Program-made: the position numbers and the translations under genes
Notes under the pieces: model-generated
Databases searched by the model: none
Seen by the model: the letters and a program-made list of their open reading frames with translations, nothing else
What the model was told of the DNA's origin: nothing
From: Tropicibacter naphthalenivorans
GTDB lineage: Bacteria; Pseudomonadota; Alphaproteobacteria; Rhodobacterales; Rhodobacteraceae
Direction of reading: 5' to 3'
DNA: 64,000 nucleotides
NCBI RefSeq assembly: GCF_900176475.1
Contig: NZ_FWXX01000001.1
Span: forward strand, 186,001 to 250,000
Shown here: piece after piece, positions 50,688-59,055 of the stretch
How the letters are laid out: each line of letters opens with the position of its first letter
Numbering within the stretch: position 1 is the first letter of the stretch

Positions 50688-51731
50688 TCAGCCTTCGAAG
50701 GTCAGGTGCACCTTGACCGCCTGCGTGCGATCCCCGGCCAGATCAAAGGCCGCGACCGCATCGGCCAAGGGCATGGTCTGCGTGATGATCGGGCGCACGT
50801 CGATGCGCCGTTCGGCAATGGCCTCTACCGCGTCAAAGAACTCTGCTTGGAAACGCTGGGTGCCCTGATAGGTGATCTCTTTGCCCACCAACATATTGAT
50901 CGGCAGAGCCAAATCCCCGGTGACGCCAACCTGCACGATCTTGCCCTGCGGGCGCACCGCCGCAATCGCCGTGCGGATCGCAGGCCCTGCCGCCGAGCAC
51001 TCGAACACCGTGTCAAAGTGGCCTTTGTCCGCCGTGTAGCGCTCCATCTCGGCGCTGTGCAGGCCCACGTTGATGACCCGCGTTGCGCCCATTTTCTCTG
51101 CTGCGCCAAGGGCATAGTCCTGAAGATCGGTCACCACGATTTCCGATGCGCCGCCATCGCGGGCCACCGCAGCACAAAGCGCGCCAATCGGCCCCGCGCC
51201 GGTCACCAGCACACGTTTGCCTTGCAGATCGCCCGCCATGGTGCGCGCGTGCAGACAAACCGACAGCGGCTCGGAGCAGGCCAGTTCGCCTAAATCCACC
51301 TCGGGCGCGACCTTGACGCATTGCTTGGCGGGGATCACCAGACGGTCGCGGAACAGGCCTTGTTCGTGCGGCATCCGCATGGCCGATCCGCGAAAACGCA
51401 TGTTCAAACAATGGGTTGGCAATCCTTCGGCGCAATAGGAACATTCTCCGCAAGGCATCGACGGGTTCAGCGCAACCCGGTCGCCAACCGCCAGATCGGT
51501 GACGCCAGCGCCCACGGCGCGGATCACGCCAGAGGCTTCGTGCCCGAGGATCATCGGCTGCTGCACCCGGATCGGGCCAAAGCCGCCGTCGTGGTAGTAG
51601 TGCAGGTCCGACCCGCAAATCCCGCCCGCCGCGACGGCGACCAAAACCTCGCCCGCCCCCGGCTCTGCCACGGTTTCGGTTTCAACGCGGATGTCTTTCT
51701 TGCCGTAGACGCGGCATACACGGGTGTCCAA
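50688..51731 (-). CDS. Zinc-dependent alcohol dehydrogenase, L-idonate 5-dehydrogenase/sorbitol dehydrogenase-like
   Basis: 347 residues. Catalytic zinc ligands are in GGICGSDLHYY and GHEASGV. The structural zinc site is CGECSYCAEGLPTHC. The NAD(P) Rossmann motif is VTGAGPIGALCAAVARDGG. The long match to IdnD-type enzymes (HYYHDGGFG) suggests oxidation of a sugar acid or polyol. A GntR-type palindrome lies just upstream, as for FadR-subfamily control of sugar acid genes. No partner genes are near, so the substrate is not fixed. Confidence 0.83.
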   Translation of the reverse strand: MDTRVCRVYGKKDIRVETETVAEPGAGEVLVAVAAGGICGSDLHYYHDGGFGPIRVQQPMILGHEASGVIRAVGAGVTDLAVGDRVALNPSMPCGECSYCAEGLPTHCLNMRFRGSAMRMPHEQGLFRDRLVIPAKQCVKVAPEVDLGELACSEPLSVCLHARTMAGDLQGKRVLVTGAGPIGALCAAVARDGGASEIVVTDLQDYALGAAEKMGATRVINVGLHSAEMERYTADKGHFDTVFECSAAGPAIRTAIAAVRPQGKIVQVGVTGDLALPINMLVGKEITYQGTQRFQAEFFDAVEAIAERRIDVRPIITQTMPLADAVAAFDLAGDRTQAVKVHLTFEG

Positions 51732-51750
51732 GGGGCGCTCCTGTCGGAAA

Positions 51751-51760
51751 TGGTATACCA
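51751..51760. promoter_or_regulatory. GntR/FadR-type operator
   Basis: TGGTATACCA, a perfect 10-base palindrome 20 bases before the dehydrogenase start, matches the common TGGTNNACCA operator of FadR-subfamily GntR regulators. The regulator gene is not in this window. Confidence 0.5.
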
Positions 51761-51800
51761 GATATCGCTAACAGATGCGCCGCTTGGGTCAAGCCTTGTT

Positions 51801-52775
51801 TCAGGGGCGTATGGCGGCGGAAAAGCCGGGGCCGTCACCGTGGGCCATGGCGCGCTCGCTGATCTTGGCGGCGGCGCGGCGCTGGGTCATATCGCCCTGC
51901 CCGCCCAAAACGCCGAGGTCATCCAGGTATTCCGGCAGGTTCCCCGACAAAACCAAACGCCAATCGAGCGGCAGATCGGGCTTGAGGCTTTGCGCCAGTC
52001 CGTAGACCACCGTCGTGCAGTTGGCGCCAAGCGTGTTGTAGAATTGCGGGCGGTTTTCCAGTTTTTGGGCCAGCTCGACATAGGACATGAACATCGTTCT
52101 ACGTTGCTCAGGCGTCAGGTTGACCGGGAACAGGCTGACATCTTCGCCGCGATGATTGGTGCGCAGACGGACAATGTCGTCTTCGGTGGCGGCGATCAGG
52201 ACCAGTTCGAACTGGCGAAAGAACCCCCCGATTTCATTAAAGATTTCATCGGCTTCGCGGCGGATTTCCACGGAAAAGGCAACCTGCTGCCCGCCTGCGA
52301 ACCCAAAGCTGACCAGCAGATGCGCGATGTCGGGGCTGTCCCAGACCGAAGTCAGCATGTCGACGGTTTCCAACTGATCAAGGTCGTAGGTTGCGCTGAT
52401 CCATTGCGCATCCGCGTCGCTGGCAGAGGTCCATTTGAAATCGCGAACGTTGTTCAAAGTGATCGCATCGCCATCGACACGCGCCTGCACCCCGCGCGAA
52501 ACATCCACGGCCCAGTCGCGGTGCTCCTGCGGGCGGATCGTCTGGTACCAACTCGCGACAGCCAGCACGGCGATGGCCAGAACCGCCCAGCCTTTGCGCC
52601 GAGAGCGCAGCCGTATGACACCCGCCGCCACAACCGCAAGAGCGAGGCTGCCAAGCGCGAGTGCCAGACCAATGCCGGACAGGTGCAACCTAAAGGCGGT
52701 GACGCTCCAGGCTGCGAAGGCGATCAGCAGGACGGCAAACAACAGGTGAAAAGCATAGCGGAACAAGCGGGTCAT
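51801..52775 (-). CDS. DUF4105-containing membrane protein
   Basis: 324 residues from the ATG at 52775. Two or three membrane helices occupy residues 1-~85. The periplasmic part contains the DUF4105 block, including FGFAGGQQVAFSVEIRRE and GANCTTVVYGLAQ with the conserved NC-T cysteine. DUF4105 is a papain-like domain found in lipoprotein N-acyl-transferase-related (Lnb) proteins. It is the third gene of the pspA-yiaAB operon, implying an envelope role. Catalytic identity is inferred. Confidence 0.7.
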   Translation of the reverse strand: MTRLFRYAFHLLFAVLLIAFAAWSVTAFRLHLSGIGLALALGSLALAVVAAGVIRLRSRRKGWAVLAIAVLAVASWYQTIRPQEHRDWAVDVSRGVQARVDGDAITLNNVRDFKWTSASDADAQWISATYDLDQLETVDMLTSVWDSPDIAHLLVSFGFAGGQQVAFSVEIRREADEIFNEIGGFFRQFELVLIAATEDDIVRLRTNHRGEDVSLFPVNLTPEQRRTMFMSYVELAQKLENRPQFYNTLGANCTTVVYGLAQSLKPDLPLDWRLVLSGNLPEYLDDLGVLGGQGDMTQRRAAAKISERAMAHGDGPGFSAAIRP

Positions 52776-52828
52776 CGGGGCGGTCCTTGTGCAGGAAACG
52801 GCGGGCGGGTGTCCCCCGCCCGGTCGGT

Positions 52829-53107
52829 TCAATACTCGTCGCGCGAGGCTTCGGCGAGAAGGCGCTCTGTCTTGGCGTCTTCGATCTTGTTGTAGATGCG
52901 GTCGGATTCTTCTTTGTCGCGCAACACCTTGGTGATCGAAGCGGTGGTGTAGACCAGCATCAGGGCCGACATGGCGTAGTAGCCTTTTGCGGAAAAGCTG
53001 GCGTCGAGCGACCAGATCCCGCCGGCCATCATGACGGCGGCGGTGCCGAACATGAAATAGGTGAAAAGGTTCCAGGCGTTCGAGACTTTGGGGGCGTAAG
53101 TGGTCAT
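52829..53107 (-). CDS. YiaAB two-helix membrane protein
   Basis: 92 residues. Two hydrophobic helices (NLFTYFMFGTAAVMMAGGIW and AKGYYAMSALMLVYTTASITK) with a short DASFS link fit the YiaAB domain. A charged C-terminal tail follows. YiaAB proteins are small inner-membrane proteins often near pspA. It sits between pspA and the DUF4105 gene on the same strand. Confidence 0.75.
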   Translation of the reverse strand: MTTYAPKVSNAWNLFTYFMFGTAAVMMAGGIWSLDASFSAKGYYAMSALMLVYTTASITKVLRDKEESDRIYNKIEDAKTERLLAEASRDEY

Positions 53108-53177
53108 GAGAATTCTCCGAATTTAAGGTTTTGTTTACCCGCGATGGGCGCAGGGTGGATCACGTTTAAGGCGAATA

Positions 53178-53210
53178 AAGGGCGCCTGCGTGGAAAACTG
53201 ACGCCCTTTT
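53178..53210 (-). terminator. Hairpin after pspA
   Basis: On the minus strand AAAGGGCGTC and GGCGCCCTTT pair around a 12-13 base loop just after the pspA stop, followed by ATTCG rather than a long T run. It may be a partial terminator or processing site that keeps pspA mRNA more abundant than its distal genes. Confidence 0.5.
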
Positions 53211-53213
53211 GCG

Positions 53214-53891
53214 TCAATCGACTTGGGCGCGCAGGCGGGCCAGAACGTCGGCGGCCTGAGCGCGCACAGGGGCCCCACATCCCGCCGCTGCCAGTCGGGC
53301 AGACACCGTCTCGGCGCTGCTGCTGATGTTCAGTTCGGTCAGGGCGATTTCGACTTCGTCGGCGTGCTCATGGCGCGTGTTGAGGCGATCCAGCATGGAT
53401 TCCGCTTCGCGCAAGGATGCCATAACACCGTCGCAGGTCGACCCGCGCAGGCGGTGGGTGCGGTCAGCCGCATCGGCGATTTGCTTGCCCCGCTGAAGCG
53501 CACGAAGGCGTTGTTCCGAAAGGGAAACCTGTTCGCGCAGCTTGGTAATTTCCGTGTCGTAATGCGCGATAGATTTCTCGACGGCGGCGCGCTCGGCTTC
53601 GAGGTCGGCAATGGCCGACGCCGCTTCGATCGCCAGATCCTCGCGCCCCTGAGCGAGGGCGGACATGGCGCGCGTCTCGAGGTCAGCAATCTGTCCGGCA
53701 ATCCGCTGAGCGTTTTTCCGTTCGCGGGCACAGTAGGCCATCACAACCGCCACAGAGCGCTTGGATTTTTCCAATCCGTCCGCCGCGTCGCGCAATTGTT
53801 GGCGCAGGATCGGCAGGGCATTGGCATCGGTGATCATCTCTGCCGCGTCATAGGAACGGCTGCGGATCAGGGTCGTCATCATCTTGAACAT
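53214..53891 (-). CDS. PspA/IM30-family protein
   Basis: 225 residues from the ATG at 53891 (GGAGAGA upstream), giving the family-typical start MFKMMTTLIRSRSYDAAEMI. The rest is nearly all helical coiled coil (residues ~25-190), as in PspA/Vipp1 ESCRT-III-like membrane-repair proteins. It binds stressed inner membranes. It is divergent from a TetR gene, with three TGAAC-N3-GTTCA palindromes between, so it is probably under that repressor rather than PspF/sigma54. Confidence 0.82.
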   Translation of the reverse strand: MFKMMTTLIRSRSYDAAEMITDANALPILRQQLRDAADGLEKSKRSVAVVMAYCARERKNAQRIAGQIADLETRAMSALAQGREDLAIEAASAIADLEAERAAVEKSIAHYDTEITKLREQVSLSEQRLRALQRGKQIADAADRTHRLRGSTCDGVMASLREAESMLDRLNTRHEHADEVEIALTELNISSSAETVSARLAAAGCGAPVRAQAADVLARLRAQVD

Positions 53892-53908
53892 CTGTCTCTC
53901 CATCGTTA

Positions 53909-53978
53909 TGAACATTGTTCATGAACTACAGGTAGCAAACGCGTGAACGTCGTTCAAGCTTTTTCTGAACATCGTTCA
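53909..53978. promoter_or_regulatory. Triple operator TGAAC-N3-GTTCA between pspA and tetR
   Basis: Perfect palindromes lie at 53909-53921 (centre ATT), 53944-53956 (centre GTC) and 53966-53978 (centre ATC). Centre spacings are 35 and 22 bases. One lies 18 bases before pspA, the others before tetR. This is the expected layout for an autoregulating TetR repressor. Confidence 0.75.
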
Positions 53979-53986
53979 CGGAAACA

Positions 53987-54607
53987 ATGGGGCACGAAAT
54001 GGGAAACACTCGCGAAGAAAAGCGCGCCGATCTGCTCAAACGACTGATTGACGCCGCCGAGGCCGAGATTATCGAACACGGGCTTGCCGGGCTCAAAGCG
54101 CGGGCGGTGACCACACGGGCGGGCTGTGCTTTGGGCGCGCTTTATAATGCGGTGCAGGATCTGGACATGCTGGTGCTGCATGTGAACTCGCGCACGCTGA
54201 ACAACCTGGGGACCGAGCTGCGCATCGCCCTGCCCCCAAAGGCGGCCCCGGTCGATACCATGCAGGCGCTGGCCTCGGCCTATGCGGATTTCGCCACGCG
54301 CAACCGCAACCTATGGATCGCGCTGTTTGAACATCGCCTGCCCCCGGGCGTGGACGCCCCTGACTGGCATAAAAAAGACCACGCGGTCTTGATCGAGGTG
54401 CTCTTGCCCACGCTGGGAAAACTGCGGCCCGATCTGGACAAAGACGCCTTGATCTTGCGCGCCCGCACCACCTTTGCCGCCGTTCACGGCGTGGTGCTCT
54501 TGTCGCTGCAAGGGCGTTTCGTGGGCGTTCCAGCGGACGTTTTGAAATCAGAAATCGCGGCGCTGGTGACGGCGATGACCCGCGGCCTGCAAGCCACGCC
54601 CGAGTGA
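53987..54607 (+). CDS. TetR-family regulator of the pspA envelope module
   Basis: 206 residues (ATG at 53987, or 53999). The N-terminal HTH region runs DLLKRLIDAAEAEIIEHGLAGLKARAVTTRAGCALGALYNAV (residues ~15-57). The C-terminal ligand domain is of the TetR_C type seen in alphaproteobacterial regulators (FATRNRNLWIALFEHRLP). It is divergent from pspA. The inducing signal is unknown. Confidence 0.82.
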   Translation: MGHEMGNTREEKRADLLKRLIDAAEAEIIEHGLAGLKARAVTTRAGCALGALYNAVQDLDMLVLHVNSRTLNNLGTELRIALPPKAAPVDTMQALASAYADFATRNRNLWIALFEHRLPPGVDAPDWHKKDHAVLIEVLLPTLGKLRPDLDKDALILRARTTFAAVHGVVLLSLQGRFVGVPADVLKSEIAALVTAMTRGLQATPE

Positions 54608-54747
54608 ACTGCGCACGGATTTAACCGCCGTGCCACATCTGTGCGACGGGAATTTTCCGTAATTCCCCACCGAGCGGCGAGAAATCTCTTTGCCAGAATC
54701 ATGTTCAAGTAGAAGCTGCGGGAACTGGATTTTTCACCCCGGAGCAT

Positions 54748-55911
54748 TTGAAGATAAAAATTAACACCCTGGCCGCCATTGGCGACTGCCTTTTATCAAG
54801 CAGCCTTCATGCTGATATCCTCATCAGCGAGGACAAACAGGATATCCCGATCGGACAAATCGGGATGTACAGCGACTTTGAGACGCCGACACCGGAAAAC
54901 ATGCTGTATGAGGCCGTGATGTTGCCGAACAAAAATCTTGTCGTTCGTAAACCGGGCGGGGACGTTGTCTGGGGCATGTACCAAACGATTGCCGACCCTG
55001 TTATAAACGGCCACATTGCCAGCTACGCTTTCCAAGACGGCCAACTGGTCCTCAAGAACCATGATGACGAACCGATATGGAAGACGCCAGACCAGCCCAA
55101 CAGAACCGAGGCGACCCTCGACATCACCTATTGGGGCGGGCTTCAGATTACAAAACCCAACCCCGATGCGGCCACCGATCCAACGGCCCCCAAACGCATT
55201 GTTTTATGGGACAGCCAGGGCATCCTTGAATACGAACCGGACCCCAAGAAAATTCAGGCTTTCATAACGCCGAACCACAGACCGCCAGCGCGGTGGACTG
55301 ACGAATGGTTTTACCAAAAATTGCAGGACAACAAAGAGAGTTGCCTGGAAGTGACCGACGTGCAGGACGACCGGGATTGGCACAACAACAAAGACTCCCG
55401 CAACTTCCCCATAAAGGCAGAACTCTTGGACAAACTGCCCGAAGACGTTTTGACATAATGTGACAATTACGACGAGTACATCATCCGGATCAAAACCAAA
55501 GGCTTTGTAATACCGCAAAAGGATGTCCAGGATTACCTTCAGAACCACGACCAGACTGACCTCCGCGACCAGATGGATTACTACGAAGACACGCTTGATG
55601 AATATGCCAAGTGTCTCGAGGCCGGAGATCTGCGCGAGAGCGGCTTTGGGTGCTGGTTGGATCACGGTGATCCGCTTGCCGAGGTGGCACAGAAAATCCA
55701 TGACAGCGTGCAATTGCTGGACCCGCCCGAATGCGAACCGATTTCCGGTTTCCCGATATGCGTCTACGCCATGCGGGACCGCAGCAACAAGCACTTCATC
55801 CCGATCCGTGGAACAAAGAATGTCACCATCACCGGTCTGTACGATGTGAACCTTTACCTGTCGAACACGATTCTCACGGCGACGAATATAACCGGCAAGG
55901 TTAGGCTATAA
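54748..55911 (+). pseudogene. Exported beta-prism (mannose-lectin-like) protein interrupted by a stop codon
   Basis: One reading frame from the TTG at 54748 to 55911 is broken only by TAA at 55456-55458. The first part (236 residues) holds three repeats like B-lectin units: NLVVRKPGGDVVWGMY, GQLVLKNHDDEPIWKT and GLQITKPNP...KRIVLWDS. The second part (151 residues, with an internal ATG at 55573) is acidic, Tyr/Asp-rich, and ends TNITGKVRL. Base composition is clearly lower in GC than its neighbours, which suggests acquisition by transfer. It could instead be two ORFs, with the second restarting at 55573. Confidence 0.55.
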
Positions 55912-55959
55912 CCCTGCTCTGCGAAGACAGCAGCAATAGCATCATCAAGTCGGGGGGAG

Positions 55960-56036
55960 TGGTACCACCTCCCCGGCTCGAACGGGGGACCTCCTGATCC
56001 ACAATCAGGCGCTCTAACCAACTGAGCTAAGGCGGC
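55960..56036 (-). tRNA. tRNA-His (GTG)
   Basis: 77 bases with CCA encoded. Acceptor GCCGCCT/AGGTGGT has two G-U pairs. The D arm begins GCTCAGTTGG, the anticodon loop is TTGTGGA within CCTGA/TCAGG, and the T arm is CCCCG-TTCGAGC-CGGGG. The discriminator is A73, and the base before G1 in the gene is T, so the usual G-1/C73 pair is absent. Many alphaproteobacteria share this. Confidence 0.95.
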
Positions 56037-56184
56037 ACTGGCGCGGATGTACAAAGTGCGCCGGGTGATTGCAACCCTCAAATCGCAGCTTTTTTCGCAC
56101 AAATGCACGTGGCGGGTTGGCTCGCTTGCAAAATCGGCCGCGCGGCGCTATGCGCCTAGAACCTTTACACAGGCGGTGAGCACC

Positions 56185-56373
56185 ATGGGCATTAACGACG
56201 AACGCGACATCGAAGCCAACCTTCAGATCGGTCCGACCGACCAAGGCATGGTCCGCCTGTTCATCGCGGCGGGTGATTTGGAAATCCCGATGGATTTTCT
56301 GCCCGATGAGGCCGAAGAGATCGCCGAAGAGATCATCGCTGCGGCGCGAACCGCCGCAAAGACCAAGCGCTAA
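56185..56373 (+). CDS. Small acidic conserved protein, unknown function
   Basis: 62 residues from the ATG at 56185. Sequence MGINDERDIEANLQIGPTD, then GMVRLFIAAGDLEIPMDFLPDEAEEIAEEI and a basic Lys/Arg tail. It looks like a small beta-hairpin plus helix protein. It ends 9 bases before the convergent mmcB gene. I know similar short proteins in Rhodobacterales but no function for them. Confidence 0.6.
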   Translation: MGINDERDIEANLQIGPTDQGMVRLFIAAGDLEIPMDFLPDEAEEIAEEIIAAARTAAKTKR

Positions 56374-56382
56374 GCGTTTATT

Positions 56383-56835
56383 TCAGAACGACAAACGGGC
56401 ATCCGGGTCGCGCAAAGCTTGCAGCCTGCGCGCCGCGTGGATCGCGAATTTCCGGGTCAGCTTTGTCCGCCGGGCGGCGGGCAGTTTATCCTCTGGCGAC
56501 ATGCGGATAATCTCGGCGTCATAGGCGTCCGCAATGATCAGCCCCGTGCCTTCGGGCAACAGCTCGGTTGGGAAATCTTGGTCAACGGCCCAGAAATACC
56601 TGTCGCAAAAGGGTAAATACCCCTCCCACTTGCTGTCGCTTTGAAAGTCGGCGCGGCTGGATTTGCATTCGACACACCACAGTTCGCCCTTGGGGCCAAG
56701 CGCGAGCACGTCCATCCGCAACCCCCTGTCGGGCACGAATTCCTCAATGGTTACAAAGCCATGGGTGATCAGATGCCGACACACACCCCGCGCCAAAAGC
56801 TGCCCCGGCATCATCTGTTCGTTGCGCAATTCCAT
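56383..56835 (-). CDS. MmcB-family DNA repair protein
   Basis: 150 residues from the ATG at 56835. The PD-(D/E)xK-like nuclease core is visible: RMDVLALGPKGELWCVECKSSRADFQSDSKW with D and ExK, then CDRYFWAVDQDFP and GLIIADAYDAEIIR. Caulobacter MmcB is SOS-linked and acts with ImuBC-dependent mutagenesis. The minus-strand frame is open upstream to 57072 but that would antisense the next gene, so the shorter start is used. Confidence 0.8.
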   Translation of the reverse strand: MELRNEQMMPGQLLARGVCRHLITHGFVTIEEFVPDRGLRMDVLALGPKGELWCVECKSSRADFQSDSKWEGYLPFCDRYFWAVDQDFPTELLPEGTGLIIADAYDAEIIRMSPEDKLPAARRTKLTRKFAIHAARRLQALRDPDARLSF

Positions 56836-56941
56836 GCTCACAAAGATGAACAATCCGTGAACAAATGCAAGCCCTGCGGCGCAAAGGCTAACAATCATTA
56901 ATTTAACGCCTAAGTTGTTCCCGCGAACAGTAGGAGCGTCC

Positions 56942-58231
56942 ATGTCCGAATCCCACCTTTCCCGCGCCGAAGCGCGGGGCGTGCGGTATGCCCGCGAACT
57001 CGAATCCCACCTCACTTGGCTTGAAACCTTCTCTGGCACGGCGCTGGGGGTTTTGGCTGTTGCCTCAGGCATTTACACCTACTTAGGCGTCTCATCCCTG
57101 CTGGACGAAAACGGCGCCATGTCGGTGTTCGCAGCGATCGCCTATTCGACAGCTGTGTCGGTCGGCATCTTCGTGTTCTGGTCCTACCTGATGCGGCTGT
57201 TCCCCGCCGTCCGCTCGGCCCGCGCCAGAGCAGGGTTAATGGCCGCCATGGGGGCCGGCAGCCTTGCGATTGTCGCCATGTCAAGCTGGCTGAACGCGGC
57301 AGCACTGGCCGGGTCCGCCGCAGTCGAACAGCACCTCGCGCAGACCGTGCAGGAATACCAGCAAGCCCTTGAACGCTCTCACGAAATCGCCCTGTCGGCG
57401 CAGGCGTTGGAACGCGATGTGTCGCGCACCCGCCAGTCGTTCGAGGATCTGTCAGAGCAAGAGGCCGCAGGCTCGCTTTCGGGCCTTGCGGGGCGCGGCG
57501 CCGTGTTCCGCGTGCTGCGCCAAAAAGCGTCTGAACTCAGCGCTTTGGAAACCCAGATCGCGGCGCAAACCCCTTTGGTCGACAACGCCTTTATCGAAGG
57601 CAACACGATCCTGTCGCGGATGCGCGCCCTGACCGTCGAACCCGGCAGCGTCGAAGCGCGCTCCGTCGAATTTTCCGAAGCCGCCGTGCGCCTGCAAGGG
57701 CTGATCACCCAGCTGCGCCAGCTGTCCGTCGCGCCCTTGGTGGAACGGGCCGCGCAGGATCTGGCCGAATCGGTGGTCCTGCCCGAGCTGGACGGATCGA
57801 CCGAAGCGGGCCGCAGCGACCAGGCCGCGACGATCACCTCGGTCCTTGAAGTCCTCGGCCAGCGCGCCGCCACACTCGAGCGCGCCGCGCAAAACGTCCA
57901 AGCCATGACCCCGCCCATCGACGTGACCTACACCCCGATTTCGTCGGCGGACGCAGTGATTCTCTACGCACGCAACTTTGTGCCCAGCTGGGCCGGGGCG
58001 ATCGCCATCGACCTGTTGCCCGCCGTTCTGGTCTTTATCCTTGCGATCACCCAAGGCGCGATTCGCAATGGTCGCGAAGGCGCAGGCGTCGAAGACACCC
58101 TGACCCTGGCCGAGCTGCGCGCCGCCGTGACCGCCCTGCGCGAGGTCGAAAGCACCATGGCGATGAAGCCCGCCGAAGACGCGCCTGTAGACGCACCTGC
58201 GTCAGAGCCCACATCGGAGGACCGCGCATGA
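56942..58231 (+). CDS. Membrane protein with long periplasmic or cytoplasmic coiled coil
   Basis: 429 residues from the ATG at 56942. Three hydrophobic helices lie at ~35-55, ~65-88 and ~100-122, then ~210 residues of Ala/Glu/Gln-rich helix predicted as coiled coil (~125-330), then a last helix (~350-370, LLPAVLVFILAITQGAI) and a Pro/Asp/Glu-rich tail. No family recognised. Its stop overlaps a 25-codon ORF by ATGA, which in turn overlaps the ClpP-like gene, so the three are one unit. Confidence 0.7.
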   Translation: MSESHLSRAEARGVRYARELESHLTWLETFSGTALGVLAVASGIYTYLGVSSLLDENGAMSVFAAIAYSTAVSVGIFVFWSYLMRLFPAVRSARARAGLMAAMGAGSLAIVAMSSWLNAAALAGSAAVEQHLAQTVQEYQQALERSHEIALSAQALERDVSRTRQSFEDLSEQEAAGSLSGLAGRGAVFRVLRQKASELSALETQIAAQTPLVDNAFIEGNTILSRMRALTVEPGSVEARSVEFSEAAVRLQGLITQLRQLSVAPLVERAAQDLAESVVLPELDGSTEAGRSDQAATITSVLEVLGQRAATLERAAQNVQAMTPPIDVTYTPISSADAVILYARNFVPSWAGAIAIDLLPAVLVFILAITQGAIRNGREGAGVEDTLTLAELRAAVTALREVESTMAMKPAEDAPVDAPASEPTSEDRA

Positions 58232-58305
58232 TCGCCGGGGACGGTGGGCGGGGCGACTTTCGCAGAAAGAGCGCCGTCCCGCAGGCCCAAGGAGGTCCGC
58301 AATGA
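58228..58305 (+). CDS. 25-codon coupling ORF
   Basis: ATG at 58228 overlaps the previous stop (ATGA), and its TGA at 58303-58305 overlaps the next ATG at 58302 (ATGA again). It would encode MIAGDGGRGDFRRKSAVPQ and six more residues. The double overlap exactly fills the gap. It may be a real microprotein or only a ribosome bridge. The ClpP-like gene also has its own AAGGAGG site. Confidence 0.35.
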   Translation: MIAGDGGRGDFRRKSAVPQAQGGPQ

Positions 58306-59045
58306 ACGCAAAATCCATCGCCCGCACCCTCTCGGCGGTGCTGATCTTTCAACTCGGGATCGGCGGGCTGCTCATCCTTGGCGACATGAAGGGCAGCCCG
58401 CTGTCCCTGCCCTCCTTTGCGCCGGACGCGCCGCGCCTTACCCAGCCCGTGCGCCCCGGCGACCAGCGCCGCACCTACACCCCGGACCGCGATCGCCCCT
58501 CGGTCCAGCCCGCGCGAAACCCCGGCACGTTGCCCGACCGCCTGACCCTGACGCTGGAAGAAGGCACATGGCGGCTTGAAGGCACCATCGCGCCCGAAGA
58601 CGCCCCGCGCCTGATCGCCCAGATCGACGAGGCCGAGCCTCCGATCGGTCGGCTGGTGCTGCAATCGCCCGGCGGGTCGGTGCAAGACGCGCTGGAGCTC
58701 GGTCGTCACTTGCGCGCCAGCGGCATCGACACCGAAATCCTGGCCGGAGAAATCTGTTATTCTGCCTGCCCTTACCTGTTTTCGGGCGGCGAGACGCGCA
58801 CAGCGGCTGAGGGGGCATCCATCGGCGTGCACCAGCATAGTTTTGGTGAAAACACCCTGTTGCCCGCCTTTATCGCCATCGAAGACATCCAGCGCGGACA
58901 GGCCGAAGTCATGTCTTACCTGCTTGAAATGGGCATCGACCCGGCGGTGATGCAGCACGCGATGACCACCCCGGCGGACGAGATTTATATCCTTCTGCCC
59001 GAGCAGCTGACCGAGTATAAAATAGTCTCTGCCGCGGATGGCTAA
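58302..59045 (+). CDS. ClpP/crotonase-fold periplasmic protein (COG3904-like)
   Basis: 247 residues. An N-terminal signal/anchor helix (IARTLSAVLIFQLGIGGLLIL) is followed by a ~50-residue Pro/Arg-rich linker and a ClpP-like domain with LQSPGGSVQDALELG and CYSACPYLFSGG (candidate nucleophile Ser near 150), then GVHQHSF (candidate His). This matches the predicted periplasmic ClpP-like family. Enzyme activity is unproven. It is coupled to the coiled-coil membrane protein upstream. Confidence 0.75.
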   Translation: MNAKSIARTLSAVLIFQLGIGGLLILGDMKGSPLSLPSFAPDAPRLTQPVRPGDQRRTYTPDRDRPSVQPARNPGTLPDRLTLTLEEGTWRLEGTIAPEDAPRLIAQIDEAEPPIGRLVLQSPGGSVQDALELGRHLRASGIDTEILAGEICYSACPYLFSGGETRTAAEGASIGVHQHSFGENTLLPAFIAIEDIQRGQAEVMSYLLEMGIDPAVMQHAMTTPADEIYILLPEQLTEYKIVSAADG

Positions 59046-59055
59046 GCCCTTGTCA

